The translations under genes and the position numbers were made by a program. Positions 50,935-59,243 of a DNA stretch of 64,000 nucleotides are shown piece after piece. The stretch is taken from the NCBI GenBank assembly GCA_028288305.1, contig JAQBOA010000089.1, positions 17,748 to 81,747 of the forward strand, read 5' to 3'. Each line of letters starts with the position of its first letter. Within the stretch, counting starts at the first letter, position 1. Below the pieces are notes generated by a model. The model worked only from the letters and a program-made list of their open reading frames with translations, searched no databases and was not told the DNA's origin. Source of the DNA: Mucilaginibacter sp. (GTDB taxonomy: Bacteria > Bacteroidota > Bacteroidia > Sphingobacteriales > Sphingobacteriaceae).

Positions 50935-53493
50935 ATGAAGTTAAAACATTTTTGTAAGAAATTATTTTTTTTAACATTCCTTTTATTTTGTACATCAACA
51001 TTATTTGCACAAACTACAACAGTTAGCGGTATAGTAACCGACGCCAAAAATAAACAGCCATTACCATTTGTATCCGTTTCATTTGAAGGTTCAACTATTG
51101 GCGTAACCACCGATAACAACGGTAAATATACCCTTAGTTCTGAACAGCCTTATACTCAGATCAAAGTATCGTTTTTAGGATATAAAGATGCTGATTTAAC
51201 TATTGCACCAGGTAAAGAACAGGTTTTAAACGTAAGATTAGTTCCCCTTGCCCAACAGCTAAATGAGGTAGTCATAAATTCAGGCAAAAAACCAAAATAT
51301 CGTAATAAAGATAACCCTGCTGTTGAACTGATCCGTAAGGTTATTGAAAACAAGGAGAAAAACCGTCCGGAAAACTATCCATACGTTGAATATAGGGAAT
51401 ATGATAAAATGCAATTTTCTATTAGTAATGTTTCTGATAAGCTTTCAGAGAACAAGTTTCTTCGCAAATATAAATTTGTATTGGACAACCGCGACACTAC
51501 TACTATCCCGGGCAAATCCTTGCTGCCCATTTTTCTAAATGAAAAACTGTCGCAATATTATTACCGGAAAAATCCTGAAAAAGAAAAAACCATAGTCCTC
51601 GGTGAAAAATCTGTGAATTACGGGGGCTCTATTGATAATGAGGGCTTAACAAAATATTTTAAACATATGTATTATAAGGTTGATATCTACACAAATAGTA
51701 TTTTCCTTATGACCAGCAATTTTTTAAGTCCGATTGCTAATTCAGCTCCAACCTTTTATAAATTTTTTATAACCGATACTATAACTGTAAATAACGCTAA
51801 ATTGGTTGAATTAAGCTTTACTCCCCGAAACACAACTGATGTGCTTTTTGTGGGTAAAATTTACATCACACTTGATGGTAATTACGCAGTTCAAAGGGCT
51901 GAGCTTTATATAAATAAAAACATCAACCTCAACTTTATAAAATCGATGCAGGTTAGCCTGGAATTTGAACAAAACCCGGATGGGCGCTATCATCTAAGCA
52001 GAAGCAAAACATTGGCTGATTTTGGTTTAAACAAAAATAAGAGCGGCGGAACGTATGGTATAAGAACTATAACTTATAAAAACTATGCTGTAAATCAGCC
52101 TCATCCAGACAGTACCTATGAAAACGAGGAACTAGAAACTTCATATGAAGCACAACATAGAAGTGACCAGTTTTGGGCGCAAAATCGCCCTGATACCCTA
52201 AACGCTACAGAATTAAAGACTTATAAAAATGTCGACAGTCTTAGAAATATGCCATCTTTTAAGCGTACTTTGGATATAGCGACGCTTTTATTAGCTGGTT
52301 ATAAAGGTTTTGGCCCATTTGAAGTGGGGCCGGCAAACGCATTTTACAGCTTTAACCCTATTGAAGGTTTAAAATTGAGATTTGGAGCACGTACCACACC
52401 TGAATTAAGTAAGCGTTATTATTTTGAAACTTATGCTGCATATGGCTTTAAAGATCAACGCTGGAAATATTTTTTAAGCGCCACCTACTCTATTAATGAT
52501 AAATCAATATACAAATTCCCTCAAAATTATATTAGGGCAAGTGTTCAGTATGATACTAAAATACCGGGAGCTACTTTGCAATTTGTTCAGGAAGATAACT
52601 TTCTCCTTTCTTTTAAACGTGGTAATAATGATAAGTATCTATACGACGGTAATTACAAATTGGATTATGTGCATGAATATGAAAATCATTTTTCATATAG
52701 TTTTGGCTTAGACAGGCTATCTCAATCTCCGGCGGGCTCATTATATTTTATAACCTTAGGCAATAATAACATTCCCCAAAATATAAATACGCTAACTACA
52801 ACAGACTTTACCGCACAATTTCGTTATGCGCCGAACGAACAATTTTACCAGGGGAAAATATATCGTGTACCAATTCCAAGCAAGTACCCAATTTTTGAGG
52901 TTGATTATGATGTCAGTTTGAAAAATGTATTTAGAGGACAATATAATTTCCAAAAATTGCATGGCCGTATTGATAAACGTTTTTATTTATCACAGTTAGG
53001 ATGGACAGATGCATCTGTGGAAGTCGGGCATATATTTGGACAGGTTCCTTATCCCCTGCTTAACATATTCCGGGCAAACCAAACTTATGTTTATGATATC
53101 AACTCCTATAACCTGATGAATTTTTTGGAGTTTGTAAGTGATCATTATGAGAGTTTAAATATTGATCAGCATTTTAATGGGTTTTTCTTTAATAAAATTC
53201 CTTTGTTAAAAAAATTAAAGTGGCGTGAAGTAGCCTCTTTTAAAGGTATTTATGGAGGTGTTAGCAGTGTAAACAACCCGGCACTTCACCCTTCATTGTA
53301 TCAGTTCCCGGTAACTTCTAATGGTCAGCCCATCACTTACGCATTAGGAAATACACCTTATGTGGAAGGAAGTGTTGGCATTGAAAATATTTTTAAATTT
53401 GTACGTGTTGATTTAGTGAGGCGATTTACCTATTTAGATCATCCCGATGTTGCAAAATATGGGGTACGGGCATTGGTTCAATTTTTCTTTTAA
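50935..53493 (+). CDS. DUF5686 outer-membrane protein with carboxypeptidase-D regulatory-like domain
   Basis: An 852-residue protein: signal peptide to TLFAQ (about residue 25), a CarboxypepD_reg-like beta-sandwich (VSGIVTDAKNKQPLPFVSVS...VSFLGYKD), then DUF5686 and a beta-barrel-like region rich in Tyr/Phe strands (YFETYAAYGFKDQRWKYFLS), ending in YGVRALVQFFF, the terminal-aromatic signal of outer-membrane barrels. It lacks the plug domain of SusC. Function is unknown. It sits between pgpA and the CDP-alcohol transferase, 16 bp before the latter, which suggests a lipid-related envelope role. Confidence 0.82.
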   Translation: MKLKHFCKKLFFLTFLLFCTSTLFAQTTTVSGIVTDAKNKQPLPFVSVSFEGSTIGVTTDNNGKYTLSSEQPYTQIKVSFLGYKDADLTIAPGKEQVLNVRLVPLAQQLNEVVINSGKKPKYRNKDNPAVELIRKVIENKEKNRPENYPYVEYREYDKMQFSISNVSDKLSENKFLRKYKFVLDNRDTTTIPGKSLLPIFLNEKLSQYYYRKNPEKEKTIVLGEKSVNYGGSIDNEGLTKYFKHMYYKVDIYTNSIFLMTSNFLSPIANSAPTFYKFFITDTITVNNAKLVELSFTPRNTTDVLFVGKIYITLDGNYAVQRAELYINKNINLNFIKSMQVSLEFEQNPDGRYHLSRSKTLADFGLNKNKSGGTYGIRTITYKNYAVNQPHPDSTYENEELETSYEAQHRSDQFWAQNRPDTLNATELKTYKNVDSLRNMPSFKRTLDIATLLLAGYKGFGPFEVGPANAFYSFNPIEGLKLRFGARTTPELSKRYYFETYAAYGFKDQRWKYFLSATYSINDKSIYKFPQNYIRASVQYDTKIPGATLQFVQEDNFLLSFKRGNNDKYLYDGNYKLDYVHEYENHFSYSFGLDRLSQSPAGSLYFITLGNNNIPQNINTLTTTDFTAQFRYAPNEQFYQGKIYRVPIPSKYPIFEVDYDVSLKNVFRGQYNFQKLHGRIDKRFYLSQLGWTDASVEVGHIFGQVPYPLLNIFRANQTYVYDINSYNLMNFLEFVSDHYESLNIDQHFNGFFFNKIPLLKKLKWREVASFKGIYGGVSSVNNPALHPSLYQFPVTSNGQPITYALGNTPYVEGSVGIENIFKFVRVDLVRRFTYLDHPDVAKYGVRALVQFFF

Positions 53494-53509
53494 TTGCTGC
53501 TTAATAATA

Positions 53510-54220
53510 ATGGAACAACAAACATCTTTACGAACCAACCTTCAGTTAGGCATTTATAAGGTTATAGACCCTGTTGTAAAGGTTTTTATAAAATTAGGCT
53601 TAACCCCGAACATTGTTACATCCATAGGATTTGTGTTAAACGTGGGGGTAGCTGTAATATTTATTTTAGGCGCTGAGGAAGGTAACCGCGGTGATTTAAG
53701 TTATATAGGCTGGGCTGGTGGTTTAATTTTATTTGCAGGTTTATTTGATATGCTCGATGGCCAGGTCGCGAGGCTTGGGAATATGAAATCGAAATTTGGG
53801 GCCTTATATGATTCTGTACTTGACCGCTATAGCGAACTTATTATGTTTTTAGGTATATGTTATTATCTTGTTGGCCATCATTATTTTTGGAGCTCAATAT
53901 TCGCTTTTATAGCCCTTATAGGCTCAATGATGGTAAGTTATATAAGAGCGCGTGCTGAAGGTTTAGGAATTGAAAGCAAAGGCGGCCTGATGCAAAGACC
54001 TGAACGTGTTGTAGCTATTGGGTTATGTGCTGTTTTATGTGGGGTTAGTTCAATTTACATCGGCGGTAATTATAAGCTATACTTTCCCGGAACAAATTTT
54101 CTTCTTTTTGAAACTGTATCTATATTTACTGTTCCAATTGCTATAATAGCGTTATTAACAAATATCACTGCTTTTAAAAGACTAATTGATGCTAAAAAAG
54201 CAATTTTAGAGCAGCAATAG
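53510..54220 (+). CDS. CDP-alcohol phosphatidyltransferase (candidate inositol-phosphate lipid synthase)
   Basis: A 236-residue membrane enzyme. The catalytic motif DGx2ARx8Gx3Dx3D is exact: DGQVARLGNMKSKFGALYDSVLD. (given here by its residues only, it spans about residues 82-105.) Several membrane spans follow. The start at ATG 53510 is preferred over the longer frame at 53447, which lies inside the DUF5686 gene. By neighbourhood (ino1, PgpA, Aur1-like) it probably transfers CMP-linked diacylglycerol to inositol-1-phosphate, giving phosphatidylinositol-phosphate; phosphatidylglycerophosphate synthesis is the alternative. Confidence 0.85.
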   Translation: MEQQTSLRTNLQLGIYKVIDPVVKVFIKLGLTPNIVTSIGFVLNVGVAVIFILGAEEGNRGDLSYIGWAGGLILFAGLFDMLDGQVARLGNMKSKFGALYDSVLDRYSELIMFLGICYYLVGHHYFWSSIFAFIALIGSMMVSYIRARAEGLGIESKGGLMQRPERVVAIGLCAVLCGVSSIYIGGNYKLYFPGTNFLLFETVSIFTVPIAIIALLTNITAFKRLIDAKKAILEQQ

Positions 54221-54438
54221 TGGCAGTTTTGTAATCAATATCAAATCAAAGCGTTTATCTTAATGAAGCAATTGCTTTATAATAATCGTATATTAGTAAC
54301 AAATGATTAAAATCATTAAAAAATTGGTAAATCTTTAGTAAAATTGCCATAATTTCAATAGGGTACTGCAAATGAAGATCAATTGACAATTTTCATTTAC
54401 AAGAGAAGAAATTATACAGTTTTAGATTCTGACCGGCT

Positions 54439-55059
54439 ATGAAAAAAAATTATGTTTCCAATTCGCAGGAATCTGTGAGAATGTTTAAGAATAACTTTTT
54501 AGAAAGTTTATCAAAGGTTCATTTTACGATACCCTTGTTTATTTTTGTTCCTGTAATTCTATTTTGCACTTATAAAGCTTTATTTCAAAACCCAATTGGA
54601 ATTGTTACTTTTTTCGAATTATTTATAGTCGGACTTTTTGTATGGACGTTTGTAGAATATATAATGCACCGTTTCTTATTTCATTATATGCCAGACAAGC
54701 CATGGGCATTAAGGCTTCATTTTATATTTCATGGCGTTCATCACGACTATCCCAGCGATGCGAAACGCCTGGTGTTGCCTCCTTCAGTGAGCATTCCATT
54801 AGCCACTGGCTTTTACTTTTTATTTAACGCATTGTTACCGGTGAATTATGTTTTTGGTTTCTTTCCTGGTTTTATACTGGGTTATTTGGTATATGACATA
54901 TCACACTATGCTATACACCATTTTAATTTCAAAGGCAGCATCTGGAAAAAAATAAAACAGCATCATATGCTGCATCATTACCAGGACCCAGGTAAAGGAT
55001 ATGGTGTAAGTTCCCCGCTTTGGGATAAGATTTTCAAGTCGGATTTTATAAAAAAATAG
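54439..55059 (+). CDS. Fatty acid hydroxylase superfamily protein, candidate ceramide/fatty acyl hydroxylase
   Basis: A 206-residue integral-membrane diiron enzyme. His-boxes occur in order: HRFLFH (about residue 74), HFIFHGVHHDYP, HYAIHHFNF and KQHHMLHHYQDP, the pattern of the sterol-desaturase/FA2H (Scs7-like) family. Expected reaction: oxygen-dependent 2-hydroxylation of the N-acyl chain of ceramide or of free fatty acid. It is followed after 1 nt by the PAP2 gene, so the two are translationally coupled. Confidence 0.85.
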   Translation: MKKNYVSNSQESVRMFKNNFLESLSKVHFTIPLFIFVPVILFCTYKALFQNPIGIVTFFELFIVGLFVWTFVEYIMHRFLFHYMPDKPWALRLHFIFHGVHHDYPSDAKRLVLPPSVSIPLATGFYFLFNALLPVNYVFGFFPGFILGYLVYDISHYAIHHFNFKGSIWKKIKQHHMLHHYQDPGKGYGVSSPLWDKIFKSDFIKK

Positions 55060-55060
55060 C

Positions 55061-56014
55061 TTGAATAATGTTCTTAACGATAGCTATGATACTGAGGGAA
55101 ATGAAATAACCCGGCGATCAATAATTACTGTCTTTGGAATCTCTTTAAGTTATTTACTGCTTTCTTATTTTCTGATCGGTTTTAAATCCGATCAGGTTGT
55201 ACTGGTTGCAATAATTAATTCTCTTTTTTTCTTGTCATCCATCACTCGTAAGTTTATAAAAGGCTTTTCCATATTTATAGTTTATTGGGTCATCTTCGAT
55301 TATATGAAGGCTTTTCCCAACTATAATTACAATATTGTACACATCCAAGATTTGTATAATTATGAAAAGCATTTTTTTGGTATAAATTTCAATGGGGAAA
55401 TCTTAACCCCAAATGAGTATTTACGATTAAATGGAAATGCTTTTTTAGATGTAGTTTGCGGCATTTTTTATCTTTGCTGGATACCGGTTCCTCTTCTATT
55501 TGCCACATTCTTATTTTTCACTAACAGGAAACAATTTCTTTATTTTTCATTAACTTTTCTTGCTATTAATTTATTGGGGTTCGCTATTTATTACCTTTAC
55601 CCGGCTGCACCGCCCTGGTATGTGCAACTTTATGGATTTAAATTTCATGCTGCAACACCAGTGAATATCGCTGGTTTGGCAAAATTCGACAGTTACTTTC
55701 ATACCGGTATTTTTAAGTCTATTTATGCAAAAAGCTCCAATGTGTTTGCAGCAATGCCATCGTTACATTCTTCATACCCGCTTGTTGTTTTTTATTATAG
55801 TGTAAAAAACCGCTTAGGATTAATTAATATTTGTTTTGTGACTGTGATGTTGGGAATTTGGTTTACTGCGGTTTATGCCAGCCACCACTACGTTTTAGAT
55901 GTGCTGGCCGGCATAATTTGTGGAATAACAGGCATCCTTATTTTTAATTTTTTACTGATTCGGGTAAATTTTTTCCGAAAATTTGTGGATAAATTCGAAA
56001 AAAGTATTCAATAA
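55061..56014 (+). CDS. PAP2/Aur1-like phosphotransferase, candidate inositol phosphorylceramide synthase
   Basis: A 317-residue six-span membrane protein. Active-site blocks are AAMPSLHSSYPLVV (PSxHS) and YASHHYVLDVLAGIICG (H-x5-D type), as in PAP2 phosphatases and inositolphosphotransferases of the Aur1/Ipt1 type. It starts at a TTG (55061), one nucleotide after the hydroxylase stop, because no in-frame ATG lies near; this suggests re-initiation. Context predicts transfer of phosphoinositol onto ceramide, but a plain lipid phosphatase cannot be excluded. Confidence 0.75.
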   Translation: MNNVLNDSYDTEGNEITRRSIITVFGISLSYLLLSYFLIGFKSDQVVLVAIINSLFFLSSITRKFIKGFSIFIVYWVIFDYMKAFPNYNYNIVHIQDLYNYEKHFFGINFNGEILTPNEYLRLNGNAFLDVVCGIFYLCWIPVPLLFATFLFFTNRKQFLYFSLTFLAINLLGFAIYYLYPAAPPWYVQLYGFKFHAATPVNIAGLAKFDSYFHTGIFKSIYAKSSNVFAAMPSLHSSYPLVVFYYSVKNRLGLINICFVTVMLGIWFTAVYASHHYVLDVLAGIICGITGILIFNFLLIRVNFFRKFVDKFEKSIQ

Positions 56015-56197
56015 CCACAAATTAATTTGGCATCCCTTTATTGTTTCCTTAGCTGATTTATAGCATAAAATGAGCTTTTTGGCACTTTAATGTCACAATT
56101 CAACGACTTTTTGATAATGATAATTGTGTAAACCTGCCGTAAAGGGCATGCTATTTGATAACCGTAAGTGTATTTCAAGCCATTAGCTAAATACCTT

Positions 56198-57232
56198 ATG
56201 AAAAAATTATCAATATTTTTAATTCTATTATTTGCTTTTTTAAAGCTATCTGCATCTGTTCATCCTATTGATACGCCGAAGTTCTCAGCATCTGTAATCA
56301 TTTCAGGTCATAAAAAACTATCAGCAGTTGTTTTTCCTATGGAACGTTTGATGTTATGGCTTACTATAGATCAACCGGATAGTTCTAATTTGCAGACATC
56401 TGTTCACCAAGATAGTTTGACGACAAAAATAGCTGCTGTTTATCCTGATAATTTAAAATCATCATTTGGTAATAATCATACCGATAGCCTGGCATCTTCA
56501 CGAAGTTTGCAAAATCTGAGGCAACAAATAAAGTCGTATCGACTTGATACTTTAAAAACGCTTGTAAAATCAGCAACAACCGACACACTAAAAGCTTTAT
56601 TATATACAGAAATAGCAGACCGGTATTTAAACCAGGATACCACAAGTGATAAAAGGAAGCAATCAAGCTATCAAAGTGAAGCCTTAAATTATACCATGAA
56701 GGCTTTGCACCAATATTCCTCATATCACGATACTACAGGATTACGCACAAGCTTCGATAATCTTGCAAAAATTTATTTTGCCGAAAAAAAGTATACTCAG
56801 GCAAAATGGTTCATACTGCAGTCGAACTTTTTAGCACGGGCTAAAAAAGATGTACCGAATATCATAACATCATTATTGACTTTATCGGCAATAAAAAGTG
56901 AAATAAAAGATTATAAGCTTGCCATGAACGATCTGAATGAAGCATTACAACTATCGGTAACACATCATTATCCAAAAATGGAGCTGGACATTCTAAAAAA
57001 TTATGCGATGTTGTATAGCCGGCTTCAAAATTATCCTAAAGAAGAATTAATGCTGAAAAAACGCGACTCACTGGAGGAAAACATACACAAGAAAGAAGAA
57101 GCCAGGTTATTAGCCAGAGTAGATTCTGTGCAAAAGAAAAAATTGGATTCCTTAAGCAAAAAAAAAGTATATACTTCCAATACAAAGAAGCTTTACAAAA
57201 GCAACTCATTCAGAAAAATGGTCTCGTTATAA
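56198..57232 (+). CDS. Secreted TPR-like protein with C-terminal frameshift
   Basis: A 344-residue frame from ATG 56198 (a GTG at 56168 is less likely). Signal peptide (LLFAFLKLSASVHP), then helical repeats KLVKSATTDTLKALLYTEIA and FDNLAKIYFAEKKYTQAKW of TPR type, and a Lys-rich coiled coil. After a run of nine A (57158-57166) the frame ends quickly at 57232. In the -1 frame the text continues with SIYFQYKEALQKQLIQKNG and a membrane span VIILIIIIAMIAITVFIFY to a stop at 57331, the expected end of such a sensor. Kinase domain is absent. It resembles the TPR-TM protein at 18762. Confidence 0.65.
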   Translation: MKKLSIFLILLFAFLKLSASVHPIDTPKFSASVIISGHKKLSAVVFPMERLMLWLTIDQPDSSNLQTSVHQDSLTTKIAAVYPDNLKSSFGNNHTDSLASSRSLQNLRQQIKSYRLDTLKTLVKSATTDTLKALLYTEIADRYLNQDTTSDKRKQSSYQSEALNYTMKALHQYSSYHDTTGLRTSFDNLAKIYFAEKKYTQAKWFILQSNFLARAKKDVPNIITSLLTLSAIKSEIKDYKLAMNDLNEALQLSVTHHYPKMELDILKNYAMLYSRLQNYPKEELMLKKRDSLEENIHKKEEARLLARVDSVQKKKLDSLSKKKVYTSNTKKLYKSNSFRKMVSL

Positions 57233-57333
57233 TTCTAATTATTATAATTGCTATGATAGCTATAACAGTTTTTATCTTTTATAAATTTAAAAGAGGTGAT
57301 TGGACGCTGGGGATCGGAAGAAAAGGGCGATAG
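57158..57333 (+). pseudogene. Frameshifted continuation of the TPR protein (TM segment)
   Basis: An A9 run at 57158-57166 separates the TPR frame from a -1 frame encoding the coiled-coil end and a membrane span up to TAG 57331-57333. One extra A would join the two frames into a 379-residue protein. Sequencing error, phase variation or decay are all possible. Confidence 0.55.
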
Positions 57334-57353
57334 ACCTATTGTGGGATAAAGGA

Positions 57354-57712
57354 GGCTCCTATGGAGCCAAACCCGTTTTTTTATTTTCTATGCCATAAAC
57401 AGGTTGCTCCTCTGGAGCATTTTTTTTATTCGTCGAGTTTATTAATATTAAAAATTGCTTGCGTTTTGGCTCCAGCGGAGCCGCGTGTTTATAGAAAAAA
57501 TCCGTCCTTAATATTGGCTCCAGTGGAGCCTCCTCCTTTTTCAAATGAAACGCTATAATAAACAGGTTGTTCCTATGGAGCATTTTTTTTATTCGCTGAG
57601 TTTATTAATATTAAAAGTTGCTTGCGTTTTGGCTCCAGCGGAGCCTCGTGTTTATAGAAAAAAGCATCCTTAATATTGACTCCATTGGAGCCTCCTCCTT
57701 TGCGAATAAGCT
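57354..57712. repeat. Tandem REP array: two 163-bp units with GGCTCC..GGAGCC palindromes
   Basis: Four to six 13-15-bp palindromes of the type GGCTCCAGCGGAGCC (57354-57368, 57406-57418, 57468-57482, 57516-57530 and equivalents in the second unit). The unit beginning TAAACAGGTTG at 57396 recurs at 57559, period 163, with small substitutions. It abuts the 3' end of the transposase-like gene. The apparent open frames inside are products of the repeat and not genes. Confidence 0.85.
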
Positions 57713-57714
57713 GA

Positions 57715-58176
57715 TCATTCAATAAAATCAAATAAATACCTTTCTTCAAATGGTACTTCAAACTTTTCCAATAAATTTAAATACTCTTCTCTGAATGTTT
57801 TTCTTTGATGATGAACTTCCTGGTTAAGCACATATTTTATGACCGAATCGATGTGTGAATGTGAATAAGAAAATACGCCATAACCTTCCTGCCAACTAAA
57901 CGTTCCTTTTATCCAATTTTTATTGTTAACAAATTCGTTGCTTTCCACTTTAATTTCTTTAACAAAATCCGAAATTAAAATGGTGGGTTTAAAACCTACA
58001 AACAAATGAATATGGTCTGGCATACAATTAACGGCAAGCATTTTCGCTTTTCTGTTTTGTGCAAGCGCGGTAATGTATTTGTGTAATTCTTCTTTATATG
58101 AGTTTGCAATTAAACTTTGTCTATTCTTAACTGCAAAAACAAATTGAAGATAAATTTGCGAAAATGTGTTTGCCAT
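57715..58176 (-). CDS. IS200-like/REP-associated tyrosine transposase (RAYT)
   Basis: Y1-transposase of 153 residues from ATG 58174-58176. HUH motif DHIHLFVG with the flanking NCMP, the entry YLQFVFAVKNRQSLI, and the candidate nucleophilic Tyr in VIKYVLNQEVHH. Length and the adjacent array of REP palindromes match RAYT domestication, where a lone TnpA-like protein recognises REP ends, more than a mobile IS200 with its own left/right ends. No terminal inverted structures typical of IS200 are evident apart from the array. Confidence 0.85.
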   Translation of the reverse strand: MANTFSQIYLQFVFAVKNRQSLIANSYKEELHKYITALAQNRKAKMLAVNCMPDHIHLFVGFKPTILISDFVKEIKVESNEFVNNKNWIKGTFSWQEGYGVFSYSHSHIDSVIKYVLNQEVHHQRKTFREEYLNLLEKFEVPFEERYLFDFIE

Positions 58177-58276
58177 AATATTGTTTAAAATAAATGTACA
58201 CAAAAGACTATCATGTTTTATTTATAATATTTTCCCTCGATACTAAACTACATCCCAAATCTGTTGTCAAATATGT

Positions 58277-58837
58277 ATGAAGGATATATTTAGAGGAATT
58301 TTAACGCTCATTACTTTATTTTACAGCGCGATCTCCTATAGTCAACAAACGGTTAGCACACCACAATTCAGGCGCGAATTTTTAAAGGAAATTAATCATG
58401 TAAGGCAAAGAGGTTGTAATTGCGGTATTACATATATGCCCCCCGCACCACCCCTGGTTTGGAATGACCAACTGGAAATTGCTGCCTTAGGCCATGCCCG
58501 TGATATGGCTTTAAATAATTACTTCAGTCATACCAGCAGAGACGGCCGGACTATGAAAGACCGTATGGCTGCGATTGGATATACGATGACTGGCTTTAGA
58601 AGTTTTGCTATCGGCGAAAATATAGCCATGGGCCAGGAAAGTATTGCTGAGGTAATGGGCGGATGGTTTAAAAGCACAGGCCATTGCAAAAACCTGATGA
58701 ATCCCGATTTTAGGGAAGTTGGAGTGGCCGAGTACAATAATTATTGGGTGCAGGACTTTGGTGGCCGTGAACCCTTTACGGCAGCACAGCAGAAATTAAT
58801 GAAAAGCGGTAGATACAGAATTATCCAAAAGCAATAA
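58277..58837 (+). CDS. Secreted CAP-domain (SCP-like) protein
   Basis: A 186-residue protein with a signal peptide (LFYSAISYSQ). CAP blocks: NYFSHTSRDGRTMKDRMAAIG, GENIAMGQESIAEVMGGWFKS, HCKNLMNPDFREVGVA and YWVQDFGG, including the two His and Glu of the CAP cavity. Two Cys in RGCNCG near the N-terminus are extra. Bacterial CAP proteins are extracytoplasmic, of unclear activity (some bind or degrade). It is monocistronic, divergent from the transposase gene. Confidence 0.9.
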   Translation: MKDIFRGILTLITLFYSAISYSQQTVSTPQFRREFLKEINHVRQRGCNCGITYMPPAPPLVWNDQLEIAALGHARDMALNNYFSHTSRDGRTMKDRMAAIGYTMTGFRSFAIGENIAMGQESIAEVMGGWFKSTGHCKNLMNPDFREVGVAEYNNYWVQDFGGREPFTAAQQKLMKSGRYRIIQKQ

Positions 58838-58886
58838 TGAATGATTATGTGAATTGCAGGCTGCAGGTGAAAATAACTTTTCCGTT

Positions 58887-59117
58887 TTACAATTTTTCTT
58901 CTCTGGGTCCTCTTTTATAAATAATGAGTCCATTTAAAAAGTTACGCAATATCTGGTCGCCGCAGGGTTTAAAGTTGGGATGGTCTTCTTTACGGAATAT
59001 AGCACCTAATTCAGTTTTGGTGATCCTGAAATTTGCCAGTTTTAAAACTTCTATAATGTCATCGTCGGTAAACTGAAGCGCTACCCGGAGTTTTTTCATG
59101 ATGTCATTGTTGCTCAT
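58887..59117 (-). CDS. DUF1456 single-repeat protein
   Basis: A 76-residue protein: MSNNDIMKKLRVALQFTDDDI, then ELGAIFRKEDHPNFKPCGDQ, LRNFLNGLI. This is the DUF1456 repeat, which in E. coli YehS occurs twice in about 156 residues. Only one copy is present here. Function unknown. It lies between the CAP gene and a palindromic repeat, on the same strand as the helicase at 59244. Confidence 0.75.
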   Translation of the reverse strand: MSNNDIMKKLRVALQFTDDDIIEVLKLANFRITKTELGAIFRKEDHPNFKPCGDQILRNFLNGLIIYKRGPREEKL

Positions 59118-59140
59118 ATGATGATAAATTTAAGAAAAAT

Positions 59141-59232
59141 TGTCATTTCGAACGATAGAGAGAAATCTTATACATTCTGCATAATCCGCGTTGCAGAGTG
59201 TATAAGTTTTCTCCTCATGCCTCGAAATGACG
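59141..59232. repeat. Long imperfect palindrome, TGTCATTTCGAACG family
   Basis: TGTCATTTCGAACGATAGAG (59141 onward, to 59180) is imperfectly inverted at 59193-59232 (GCAGAGTGTATAAGTTTTCT...CGAAATGACG). It shares the TGTCATTTCGA start with 26441. It lies between the DUF1456 start and the helicase stop. Confidence 0.8.
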
Positions 59233-59243
59233 TTGGAATTTAT

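Noticed and set aside
53447..53509. Longer start for the CDP-alcohol transferase
   Set aside because: It overlaps the end of DUF5686 and adds an unrelated leader; ATG 53510 gives the standard N-terminus.
57158..57166. Programmed -1 frameshifting site
   Set aside because: The A-run would allow slippage, but no downstream stimulatory structure is evident and no comparative support is available; kept as an observation only.
57361..57583. Open frames on both strands within the REP array
   Set aside because: They are translations of the GGCTCC/GGAGCC repeats (peptide pattern LAPAEP / PLEPK on both strands) without start signals or family likeness.
57354..57712. CRISPR array
   Set aside because: Only two 163-bp units with internal palindromes, no regular short repeats and unique spacers, and no cas genes nearby.
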